From the NCBI GenBank assembly GCA_035498015.1, contig DATKAO010000108.1:1-51686 (forward strand): DNA of 51,686 nt. The letters are read 5' to 3'. The notes below the pieces were generated by a model. It was not told where the DNA came from, searched no databases, and saw only the letters and a list, made by a program, of their open reading frames with translations. The translations under genes and the position numbers were made by a program. This document shows, in pieces, positions 45,212 through 51,686 of the stretch. Within the stretch, counting starts at the first letter, position 1; each line of letters begins with the position of its first letter. The stretch comes from Myxococcota bacterium. GTDB lineage: Bacteria; Myxococcota_A; UBA9160; SZUA-336.

Positions 45212-47466
45212 CCGGCGTCCCTCTACTCCTCCTGCTGGCGCCGTTTGCGGCGGGAATCTGGCTCGAGGACGGGCTCGAGCTCGAGCCGGCATGGGCTGCC
45301 GGCGCGGCGGGCGTGCTCGCTGCGCTGTGGGCGCTGTTTCCGCGCAGCCGGACTGCCGAAGCGGCGCTCGGCGGGGCGCTCGGCGCCCTCGCGCTGGGCC
45401 TGCGCCTGCACGCCCCCGTGCCGACGGCGGAGCCCGGCCCGGTGGCGGTCACCCTGCTCGAGGCACCGCGCGCCAGTCATGGCGCGTGCCGGGTCACCGT
45501 GTGGCTGCACGGGGCGCGGCCGGGCCGGGCGCTGCTGCTCGCGCGCGGCGAGGCCTGCGAGTTGCTCCCCGGCCAGCAGGCGCTCGCGCGCGTGCGGCTC
45601 GAGCCGCTGCGCCCGCCCTCGAACCCGGGCGCGAGTGACTCGCCGCGGCGCCTCGCGCGCCGCGGCGTGCTGCGGCTGGCGAGGCAGAGCGGCGAGGCGC
45701 TGGCCCCGATCGGTCTTCCGCCGCAGGGCCCGGCCGCCCTCTTGGAACGCGCCCGCCGGCACGTGGCCGAGACCCTCGATCCGCCCGCGCTGCCCACGCG
45801 CGCCGGGGCGCTCTTGCGCGCCATGGCCGTCGCCGACACCTCGCGTCTCGACGAGCCGCTGCGCGCCGCCTTCTCCGACTCGGGCACGACGCACCTGTTG
45901 TCGGTCTCGGGCACGCACATCGTGTGGGTGTTCTGGCTGACACAGATCTGTGTCACCGGGCTGCTCGGCCGCCTGCGCGCGTTGGCGTGGGTGCGCGCCG
46001 CGCGCGCGGCGGGCATGGTCGCTGCGGCGGCAGCCGGGCTCGGCTACGCGGCGCTGTGCGGACTGGAGGCGCCGGCGCTGCGCTCGGCGGCGATGGCTGC
46101 GGCGGGCGGCATCGCCTTGCTCGGCGGACGCCGCGGGCTGGGCTGGAACGCGCTGGCCGCCGCGGCCCTGGTCGTGCTCGCGTTCGATCCGGGAGCGCTC
46201 TTCGAGGCGTCGTTCCAGATGTCGTTCGCGGCCGTGGCGGGGCTCCTGCTGTGGCGGGCGCCGGCGGGCGCGCTGCGCGGTCTGGCGCACGCCTCGCTGG
46301 CCGCGGGCACGATCACCGCGCCGCTCGCGGCCGGGCTGGGCGCGCCCCTGCCGGCCGGCTGGCTGCTCGCCAACGCGCTCGCGGTGCCCTGGTTCGGCGC
46401 CGCGGTCGTGCCGCCGGCGCTCGCGGCCGGGCTGGTGCCGGTGCTGGCCCCGCTGGCACGGGCCGCGGCGGAGCTCGGGGTGCGAGGGCTCGAGCTGCTC
46501 GCGACGCCCGACCTGCTCGCGGGCCCGCGCGACCGCGTCGCGCGGGCCGCTCTGTTCGCCGCGCTGGCCTACGGAGCGCGCGGCGCCGCGCAGCGGCGGC
46601 GCGCGCTCTGCGCGTGCTCGGCCGCCGTCGCCGCGCTGAGTCTCTGGCTGGCGTGGCCGGCGGAGAACGAGCCCGTCGACGCCCCGCGACTCACCTTCTT
46701 CGACGTGGGTCACGGCGATGCGGTGCTGGTGCGCGCCGGGCGGCACGCGTGGCTGGTCGACACGGGCACGCGCGCGGCCGACTTCGATGCCGGGCGTTCG
46801 GTCGTCGTGCCGGGCTTGCGCGCGCTCGGCGTGCGCCAGCTCGATGCACTGGCGCTGACTCACGCCGACCTGGACCACGTGGGCGGTGCGCCCGCCGTGC
46901 TCGCCGGGGTGCCCGTCGGCGAGCTGTGGCTCGGCCGCGAGACACACGCCGCCCCGGCGCTGCGTCCGCTGCGCCTGGCAGCGGCGCGGCTGGGCGTGCG
47001 CGTCCGGATCATCGCCGCGGGTGACGCGCTCGGCGTGAGCGAGCTCGCGCTGCGCGTGCACTGGCCGCCGGTCGAGTATCTCGCTCCGACCACGAACGCC
47101 GGGTCACTCGTGCTGCAGGTCGGCGGTCCGCGGGCCTGTGCGCTGCTCGGCGGCGACGCGCCCGGCGCGGTCGAGCGCGCGCTCGCCGGCACACTCCCGC
47201 AGTGCGACGTGCTCAAGCTCGGTCACCACGGCAGCGCGACTTCGAGCGATCCGGAGTGGCTCGATGCGCTCGAGCCCGTGGTCGCGATCGCCAGCGCGGG
47301 CCGCCGCCCGCGCTCGCCGCTGCCGCACCCGGCGGTGCGCGCACGTCTGGGCGCGCGCGCGATCAGCCTGTGGGAGACACGCCGCGCCGGCGCGCTCGAC
47401 GTCGAGCTCGCGCGGCCGGGTCCGCGCGTCGCGCCCTGGCTGAATCCGGAGTGGCGCGACTGGTAA
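45208..47466 (+). CDS. comEC: DNA internalization protein ComEC/Rec2
   Basis: 752 aa if started at CTG 45208. N-terminal helix GVPLLLLLAPFAAGIWLED, OB-like segment (ACRVTVWLHGARPG), the competence domain with SGTTHLLSVSGTHIVWVFWL and CGLEAPALRSAAMAAAGGIALLGGRRG, and many membrane helices. The C-terminal metallo-beta-lactamase domain has VGHGDAVLVRAGRHAWLVDTG, LTHADLDHVGG (HxDxDH) and LKLGHHGSATSS. ComEC makes the inner-membrane pore for transforming DNA; its MBL domain degrades one strand. Between a TGA at 45001 and GTG 45313 there is no ATG, GTG or TTG in frame. Confidence 0.93.
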   Translation: MTGVPLLLLLAPFAAGIWLEDGLELEPAWAAGAAGVLAALWALFPRSRTAEAALGGALGALALGLRLHAPVPTAEPGPVAVTLLEAPRASHGACRVTVWLHGARPGRALLLARGEACELLPGQQALARVRLEPLRPPSNPGASDSPRRLARRGVLRLARQSGEALAPIGLPPQGPAALLERARRHVAETLDPPALPTRAGALLRAMAVADTSRLDEPLRAAFSDSGTTHLLSVSGTHIVWVFWLTQICVTGLLGRLRALAWVRAARAAGMVAAAAAGLGYAALCGLEAPALRSAAMAAAGGIALLGGRRGLGWNALAAAALVVLAFDPGALFEASFQMSFAAVAGLLLWRAPAGALRGLAHASLAAGTITAPLAAGLGAPLPAGWLLANALAVPWFGAAVVPPALAAGLVPVLAPLARAAAELGVRGLELLATPDLLAGPRDRVARAALFAALAYGARGAAQRRRALCACSAAVAALSLWLAWPAENEPVDAPRLTFFDVGHGDAVLVRAGRHAWLVDTGTRAADFDAGRSVVVPGLRALGVRQLDALALTHADLDHVGGAPAVLAGVPVGELWLGRETHAAPALRPLRLAAARLGVRVRIIAAGDALGVSELALRVHWPPVEYLAPTTNAGSLVLQVGGPRACALLGGDAPGAVERALAGTLPQCDVLKLGHHGSATSSDPEWLDALEPVVAIASAGRRPRSPLPHPAVRARLGARAISLWETRRAGALDVELARPGPRVAPWLNPEWRDW

Positions 47467-47469
47467 GAT
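47461..47469 (+). promoter_or_regulatory. extended -10 box overlapping the comEC stop
   Basis: TGG-TAAGAT ends 9 bases before the ATG at 47479, giving a leader of only about 3 bases for the small membrane protein gene. Confidence 0.35.
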
Positions 47470-47478
47470 CCCGCGCCG

Positions 47479-47634
47479 ATGGCTCGCAGGCCCGACAACG
47501 TCGACCCGGAGACCTGGAAGGCGCAGCGCGCCGCGCACTGGAAGCGGGTGAATCGCGTCTGGAACGTGCTGATGGTGCTCGCCATCCTGCTGGTCGCTTT
47601 GCGCTGGTTCGGCTGGCTACCGGGATTCGGCTAG
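47479..47634 (+). CDS. 51-aa single-span membrane protein
   Basis: Starts ATG ARRPDNVDPETWKAQRAAH, a positively charged cytoplasmic part, then one membrane helix (VLMVLAILLVALRWFGWL) with a short end PGFG. The residues just before the helix (HWKRVNRVW) favour an N-in orientation. No family recognised; small proteins of this type often bind membrane partners. It is too short to be seen in standard gene lists. The 3' end overlaps the convergent gmhB by 18 bases. The TGG-TAAGAT extended -10 before the ATG supports its being real. Confidence 0.6.
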   Translation: MARRPDNVDPETWKAQRAAHWKRVNRVWNVLMVLAILLVALRWFGWLPGFG

Positions 47635-48114
47635 CACGTAGCGGCGCACCGCCTCGAGCAGACTCGAAGCATCGGCTCCGATCCGCACCGCGGCGCAGCC
47701 CACCGCGCGCGCCAGGCCCACGTCGCTGTCCTGGTCGCCGATCACCCAGCTGCGCGCGAGATCCACCGCCAGCTCGCGCTGCGCGCGCACGACCAGCCCC
47801 GGCCGCGGCTTGCGGCACTCACAGCCCGCGTCCGGCCGGTGCGGGCAGTGGTAGTCGGCGTCGAGCTCCGCGCCGTGCGCGGCGAAGTCCCGGCGCAGGT
47901 GCGCCTGGAAGCGCCCGTAGTCGTCTTCGCCGTACAGACCGCGTCCGATCCCGGACTGGTTGGTGACGATCGCGGTCCCGAAGCCCGCGGCGCGCAGCGC
48001 GCGCACCGCCTCGTAGGCGCCCGGCAACGGCGCGTAGTCCTCGAGCTTGTGCACGTAGCCGCGGTCCTCGATCAGCGTGCCGTCGCGGTCGAGGAACACG
48101 AAGGGGCGAGTCAC
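47617..48114 (-). CDS. gmhB: D-glycero-D-manno-heptose-1,7-bisphosphate 7-phosphatase (GmhB-type)
   Basis: 165-aa HAD-type phosphatase. RPFVFLDRDGTLIEDRGYV has the nucleophile and acid Asp; FGTAIVTNQSGIGRGLY is the second motif; YHCPHRPDAGCECRKPRPG has the Cys/His zinc site that separates GmhB and HisB-N from other HADs; SWVIGDQDSDVGLARAVGC gives the last Asp pair. It makes the heptose precursor of LPS. Histidinol-phosphate phosphatase (HisB-N) is the alternative; a single-domain protein near LPS genes favours GmhB. GTG start; GTGA overlap with the upstream aminopeptidase gene. Confidence 0.8.
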   Translation of the reverse strand: MTRPFVFLDRDGTLIEDRGYVHKLEDYAPLPGAYEAVRALRAAGFGTAIVTNQSGIGRGLYGEDDYGRFQAHLRRDFAAHGAELDADYHCPHRPDAGCECRKPRPGLVVRAQRELAVDLARSWVIGDQDSDVGLARAVGCAAVRIGADASSLLEAVRRYVLAESR

Positions 48115-49196
48115 TTCGCCTCCTCGCAGCCCTCGGGCCGGTGACCCGGCTTCTCGCGATGGGCCTTCACGAACGCCGTCAGGTCGCCGCCCAGGCCGGC
48201 GAGCTCGCGCTCGAAGCAAGGCACCAGGCCCAAGTAGTCGCGGTTCCCGACGATCCACGCGTTGCTGAGCTCGAGTGACTGGAAGCGCGCGAAGCGCTGG
48301 CTCTTCCAGGGCTGCGCCGCGTACACCTCGGTCTGGTAGCGCGCGAAGATCGGCGCGCGGCGCGCGCGCGCTTCTTCGGGCGTGAGCTTCTCGGCGTAGA
48401 GCGCATCGAGCGCGTTGCGCAGCTCGTTCAACAGGCGCGCGAACGTGAGCTCGTCGGCGAAGGCCTCACGGGCGCGTTCGGCGAGCTCGGGCCGGTCGGC
48501 GAAATACTGCAGCGTCGCGTGGTGCGCGACGAACGTGGCCAGGCTCTCGTCGTAGGACACGTCGCTCGGCACGTACACCGTGAGGTGGGTCTGCTCGTGG
48601 ATCGCGGTGTCGACCAGCTCCTCGATCGGCCAGCGCAGGATCGGGCGGGGCAGCGGGTCCTCGAACCAGCCCAGCGTGGAGTAGAGCGGCGAGGGCCGCA
48701 GATACACGTCGAGGCCCTCCGAGCGCAGCTCGTCGGCGAAGGCCTGCGCGCGCGCCGCGTCGAAGTAGCCGCGGTACGACACGCTGCCCACGATCGGGAA
48801 CCACCACTCCACCGGCCGCAGCGCGTTCGCGGGCGCGGCGGTCACCACCTGCACCAGCCAGTCCTTCCCCGTGTCGGCCAGGCGGCTGTAGCTTGTGGTC
48901 TGCCTGAGGCCGAGCGACTCTCCGAAGGCGATCGCGCTGCGGAACGCCTCGTAGTTGGTGCGCTCCTCGGGCGGCAGCTGGGCGATCTTCTCGGGCGTGA
49001 GTGACTCGCGCGACCACAGGAGCCGGAGCTGCCCGATGCCCACGTGAGTGAGATAGGACAGCATGTTGTCGGCGCGCGCGGACGCGCCGGGGAGGAGGAG
49101 CCAGAGTGCGCAGGCGAGCGCCCGCCGAAAGCTGGATCGCCCGGCTCGAGGCGCCGCAGGCCGAGGCGGAGCGCCTGGTGGCCGAGCTGTGGTCAC
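48111..49196 (-). CDS. predicted zinc aminopeptidase (COG4324-like)
   Basis: 361 aa. Signal segment RRALACALWLLLPGASARAD; the body starts NMLSYLTHVGIGQLRLLWSRE, as in the putative aminopeptidase family COG4324. IEELVDTAIHEQTHLTVYVPSDVSYDESLATFVAHHATL holds the zinc motif HExxH (HEQTH) with the third-ligand Glu in DESLATF. Many Trp/Tyr residues follow. The substrate is unknown. The start at 49196 puts 91 bases over the divergent prmA gene, but a shorter start would lose the signal segment. The stop overlaps gmhB. Confidence 0.8.
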   Translation of the reverse strand: MTTARPPGAPPRPAAPRAGRSSFRRALACALWLLLPGASARADNMLSYLTHVGIGQLRLLWSRESLTPEKIAQLPPEERTNYEAFRSAIAFGESLGLRQTTSYSRLADTGKDWLVQVVTAAPANALRPVEWWFPIVGSVSYRGYFDAARAQAFADELRSEGLDVYLRPSPLYSTLGWFEDPLPRPILRWPIEELVDTAIHEQTHLTVYVPSDVSYDESLATFVAHHATLQYFADRPELAERAREAFADELTFARLLNELRNALDALYAEKLTPEEARARRAPIFARYQTEVYAAQPWKSQRFARFQSLELSNAWIVGNRDYLGLVPCFERELAGLGGDLTAFVKAHREKPGHRPEGCEEAK

Positions 49197-49972
49197 TCGG
49201 CACCTCCGGCATCGAGGAGCGCGCCGCCGACGGCGCGCTCGAGCGGGTCGAGCTGCGCGCGTGGTTCGCGGCCGCGGGCGCGCCCGCCGAGGCGCTGCGC
49301 GCGCTGGCCGACCCGGCGCGCGCGGTCCGGCTCGTGGAGCTCGCGCCCGTGGTGGCGCAGGACTGGGAGGTCGCCTGGCGCGCGGGGCTCGCGCCCCGGC
49401 GCATCGGCGGGCTGTGGGTGCGGCCGAGCTTCTGCGCCCAGGCCGGCTCGCCCGAGCTCGTGATCGACCCGCAGCAGGCGTTCGGCTCGGGCGAGCACGC
49501 GACCACCCGGCTCTCGCTCGAGCTCTTGCAGGAGGCGCTGCGGCCCGGAGACACGGTGCTCGACCTCGGCACCGGCAGCGGGATCCTGGGCCTGGGCGCG
49601 CTGCGCCGCGGCGCGGCGGCCGCGACCGGCATCGACGCCGATCCCGTGGCGCTGGTGAACGCGGCCGAGAACCGCGCGCGCAACGGGCTGCCGCTGCGTC
49701 TGGCCTGCGCCACGCTCGACGCGCTCGCGCCCGGGGCGCGCTTCGACGTGGTGGTCGCGAACCTCCTCTTGCACGAGCTCCTGCCGTGTCTCGCCGACCT
49801 GCTCGCGCGCGCGCGGCGCGTGGCGATCCTCTCCGGCTATCTCGCGCGCGAACGAGTCAGCCTGGAGCGGGCGCTCGCGAGTCACCCGTTCGCGACCGCC
49901 CGGGAGTCGAGCGAGATCCAGTCCGGCGACCGCTGGTGCGCGCGCCTGTTGACTCAAGCCGCGGCCCGGTAG
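49106..49972 (+). CDS. prmA: ribosomal protein L11 methyltransferase
   Basis: 288 aa. The N-terminal L11-binding part (SWIARLEAPQAEAERLVAELW, TSGIEERAADG) is followed by FGSGEHATTRLSLELLQEAL, the family hallmark GTGxHxTT variant, and a SAM motif TVLDLGTGSGILGLGALRRG, then FDVVVANLLLHELLPCLADLLAR (NIL-type motif as NLL). It trimethylates ribosomal protein L11. The GTG at 49106 has an excellent GGAGGAGG just before it. The 3' end overlaps the convergent epimerase gene by 19 bases. Confidence 0.92.
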   Translation: MRRRAPAESWIARLEAPQAEAERLVAELWSLGTSGIEERAADGALERVELRAWFAAAGAPAEALRALADPARAVRLVELAPVVAQDWEVAWRAGLAPRRIGGLWVRPSFCAQAGSPELVIDPQQAFGSGEHATTRLSLELLQEALRPGDTVLDLGTGSGILGLGALRRGAAAATGIDADPVALVNAAENRARNGLPLRLACATLDALAPGARFDVVVANLLLHELLPCLADLLARARRVAILSGYLARERVSLERALASHPFATARESSEIQSGDRWCARLLTQAAAR

Positions 49973-50898
49973 GCGTCGAGCAGCGCGTCGAAGGCGTCGT
50001 CCGCGGAGCGCTGCGGCGCCCAGCCGAGCGCGCGCAGGCGGCTGGCGTCGCCCGCGAACGCCACGCCGTCGGGCGGGAGCTCGCGGAAGCGCGCGGGGTC
50101 GACTTCGACCCGCGGCCGCGCGCTCGAGCGCGCGATCAGGCGCTCGAGCACGGATCGCATCGAGCGGCGCACGCCCGAGCACACGTTGTACGTGTCACCG
50201 CGCGCGCCGCGTTCGAGCAGCAGCACGTAGGCGGCCGCGACGTCGCGCACGTCGGAGTAGTCGCGCACGGGCGCGAGGTTGCCGACGCGCAGCACGGGCT
50301 CCTGCGCGCCGCGCTCGATGCGCGCGAGCTGCTCCGCGAACGACGACTCCGCGTACAGCGCCGGCCGGCCCGGCCCGGTGTGATTGAACGGCCGGGCGAT
50401 CACGGCGTCGAGCCCGGCGTCCTCCACCGCCCAGCCCACGCGCACTTCGCCCGCGGCCTTGGTCGCCGCGTACAGGTTCATGGGCCGCAGCGCATCGCTC
50501 TCGACGCGTGCCGGTGCGTCGGCGCGCGCGGGGCCGTAGACCTCGCCGGTGGACACGAACAGGAGCCGGGCGGGCGCGGCCGCGAGCGCGGCCAGCAGTG
50601 AATCGAGCGCGAGATAGTTGGCGCGCAGCGCCTCGAGCGGCGCGCGCTCGGCCTCCGCAGGCGCGGCAAGCGCAGCCAGGTGGATCACCTCGACCGGGCG
50701 GACCTCGGCCACGAGCCGCGCGAGCGCTCCCCGGTCCCGCAGGTCGCAGGCGCGCCAGTCCACGTCGCCGGCGGCCCCGGGCGGAAGACCCGGCAGGTGC
50801 ACGCCCACGACCTCGCGGCCGGCGGCGCGCAGGGCGGGAATCAGGTGACCCCCGACGAAGCCGGCGGCGCCCGTGACGAGTGTCCGCACGCGATTCAC
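49954..50898 (-). CDS. NAD-dependent epimerase/dehydratase, GDP-4-keto-6-deoxymannose reductase-like
   Basis: 314-aa extended short-chain dehydrogenase. N-terminal NAD loop VTGAAGFVGGHLIPAL; LLFVSTGEVYG with the catalytic Ser/Thr; MNLYAATKAAGEV with YxxxK; RPFNHTGPGRPALYAESSFAEQLA and LRVGNLAPVRDYSDVRDVAAAYVLLLE and YNVCSGVRRSMR match the RMD branch, which makes GDP-D-rhamnose. The exact sugar is not certain. GTG 50898 or 50889 can be the start. It is near gmhB and may serve surface polysaccharide synthesis. Confidence 0.82.
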   Translation of the reverse strand: MNRVRTLVTGAAGFVGGHLIPALRAAGREVVGVHLPGLPPGAAGDVDWRACDLRDRGALARLVAEVRPVEVIHLAALAAPAEAERAPLEALRANYLALDSLLAALAAAPARLLFVSTGEVYGPARADAPARVESDALRPMNLYAATKAAGEVRVGWAVEDAGLDAVIARPFNHTGPGRPALYAESSFAEQLARIERGAQEPVLRVGNLAPVRDYSDVRDVAAAYVLLLERGARGDTYNVCSGVRRSMRSVLERLIARSSARPRVEVDPARFRELPPDGVAFAGDASRLRALGWAPQRSADDAFDALLDAYRAAA

Positions 50899-50921
50899 CG
50901 GGCGCGAGGCTAGCACGCAAG

Positions 50922-50930
50922 TGTTACTCT
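50922..50930 (+). promoter_or_regulatory. extended -10 box before the deaminase fusion gene
   Basis: TG-T-TACTCT, 22 bases before the ATG at 50953, closely like the box before carD. A strong ribosome site (GGGGAGGAG) lies between them. Confidence 0.45.
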
Positions 50931-50952
50931 GCAGCCCAGGGGAGGAGAGACG

Positions 50953-51686
50953 ATGAAGGTCGGCGTCGCCGGAACGATCGCGGCAGGCAAAGGCGAGGTG
51001 GTGCGCCTGCTGGAGCGCCGCGGCTTCTACCCGGCCTCGCTCTCCGACGTGATCCGCGCCGACCTGGCGCGCGACGGGCTCGAGCCCACGCGCGAGAACA
51101 TGATCGAGCGCGGCCGCGCGCTGCGCGAGCGCTTCGGCTCGGCGGTGCTGGCCGAGCGGGTGCAGCGCATGCTGCCGTCGGACCGCAACCACGTGATCGA
51201 CTCGATCCGCCACCCCTCCGAGGTCGAGGCGCTGCGCGCGGGCGGCGACTTCCTGCTCCTGTGGATCGACGCCGACCCGCGGCTGCGCTTCGAGCGCTCG
51301 CTCACGCGCGCACGGCCGGGCGACGGCGCCGACTTCGAGACCTTCCAGTCGCTCGAGGCGCGCGAGCTCGGCAGCGGCGACCGGGCCGCGCAGCAGCTGC
51401 TCGCCGTGCGCGACCTCGCCGACCGAGTGATTCGCAACGAGGGCGACCTGGCTGCGCTCGAGGCGCAGCTCGAGGAGGTGCTGCGCGACCGTCTGTTCTT
51501 TCGCGACCGGCCGCCGTGGGACGAGTACTTCATGAACATCGCGCGCGTGGTCGCCTCGCGCAGCAACTGCATCAAGCGCAAGGTCGGCGCCGTGATCGCG
51601 CTCGACCGCCGCATCATCTCGACCGGCTACAACGGCACGCCGCGCGGCATCCGCAACTGCAACGAGGGCGGCTGCCCGCGCTGCGC
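50953..51686 (+). CDS. P-loop kinase-like / dCMP deaminase fusion (partial)
   Basis: At least 244 residues, open at the window end. N-terminal P-loop: KVGVAGTIAAGKGEVVRLL, then SLSDVIRADLARDGLEPTRENMIERGRAL, HVIDSIRHPSEVEALRAGG and WIDADPRLRFERSL, like a dNMP or dephospho-CoA kinase. Residues ~175-244 begin a deoxycytidylate deaminase: DEYFMNIARVVASRSNCIKRKVGAVIAL and STGYNGTPRGIRNCNEGGCPRC. The HAE and PCxxC zinc site lies outside the window. It converts dCMP to dUMP for dTTP; the role of the N-terminal NTPase is less clear. The ATG has GGAGGAG before it. Confidence 0.88.
   Translation, partial: MKVGVAGTIAAGKGEVVRLLERRGFYPASLSDVIRADLARDGLEPTRENMIERGRALRERFGSAVLAERVQRMLPSDRNHVIDSIRHPSEVEALRAGGDFLLLWIDADPRLRFERSLTRARPGDGADFETFQSLEARELGSGDRAAQQLLAVRDLADRVIRNEGDLAALEAQLEEVLRDRLFFRDRPPWDEYFMNIARVVASRSNCIKRKVGAVIALDRRIISTGYNGTPRGIRNCNEGGCPRC

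Noticed and set aside
45223-47061. 612-codon minus-strand open frame opposite comEC
   Set aside because: Arg/Gln/His-rich shadow; comEC motifs on the plus strand are clear.

Overview
The window is about 51.7 kb of very G+C-rich bacterial DNA, densely coding. Nearly every gene has strong third-position G/C, many genes overlap by 4 bases (ATGA, GTGA, TTGA), and GTG starts are at least as common as ATG. The gene content points to a Gram-negative, diderm bacterium: LPS export lptC-lptA-lptB, an LPS-heptose phosphatase (gmhB), a TolC-like channel and several lipoproteins. The order lpt-rpoN-ptsN-hprK-rapZ-PTS, together with CarD, a bactofilin and a SpoIID-domain protein, fits the former Deltaproteobacteria (Myxococcota, Desulfobacterota, Binatota or a relative). 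This placement is an inference from gene content. No rRNA, tRNA, CRISPR array or intact mobile element was seen.

Layout. (1) 1-1154: a scar in which a tyrosine-recombinase remnant is joined to a truncated secreted protein. (2) 1345-13860: mixed metabolism and envelope genes: TM2 protein, polysaccharide deacetylase plus methyltransferase, GPH-type sugar transporter, a 1041-aa polyamine-synthase-like membrane protein with TPRs, NUDIX hydrolase (NudC-type), CoA-binding protein, a tandem acyl-CoA dehydrogenase pair, an SCP2 lipid-carrier protein as its own transcription unit, and a 14-cysteine secreted protein. (3) 13953-18743: metallophosphatase lipoprotein, PilZ protein, FAD oxidoreductase, greB and a small exported protein. 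(4) 18869-29291: lptC-lptA-lptB-rpoN-ptsN-hprK-rapZ-EIIA(Man)-ptsH-ptsI, almost without gaps, then metK-ahcY. (5) 29294-33265: a SpoIID-family protein translationally coupled to yajC-secD-secF. (6) 33273-36528: bactofilin, a 32-bp tandem repeat array, and a tetR-tolC pair with a palindromic operator. (7) 36663-44705: carD-ispD-ispF-cysS-uvrB-uvrC and a retropepsin-like protease. (8) 44879-51686: unknown gene, comEC, a tiny membrane protein, gmhB plus a predicted aminopeptidase, prmA, a GDP-sugar reductase-like epimerase, and the first two thirds of a P-loop/dCMP-deaminase fusion that runs off the end.

How they work together. Block 4 looks like a complete regulatory phosphorelay (EI to HPr to two EIIAs, with an HPr kinase and RapZ) without any sugar permease. 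It is wired next to LPS export and sigma-54, so it probably senses metabolism and tunes envelope and nitrogen genes rather than importing sugar. Block 7 couples a global transcription regulator to isoprenoid synthesis, cysteinyl-tRNA and excision repair.

The most unusual signals are at DNA level. The palindromic 9-mer GAGTSACTC (core GTSAC) is strongly over-represented and is spelled with rare codons in several reading frames. A 32-bp array can form a hairpin at each unit junction. comEC appears to start with CTG.
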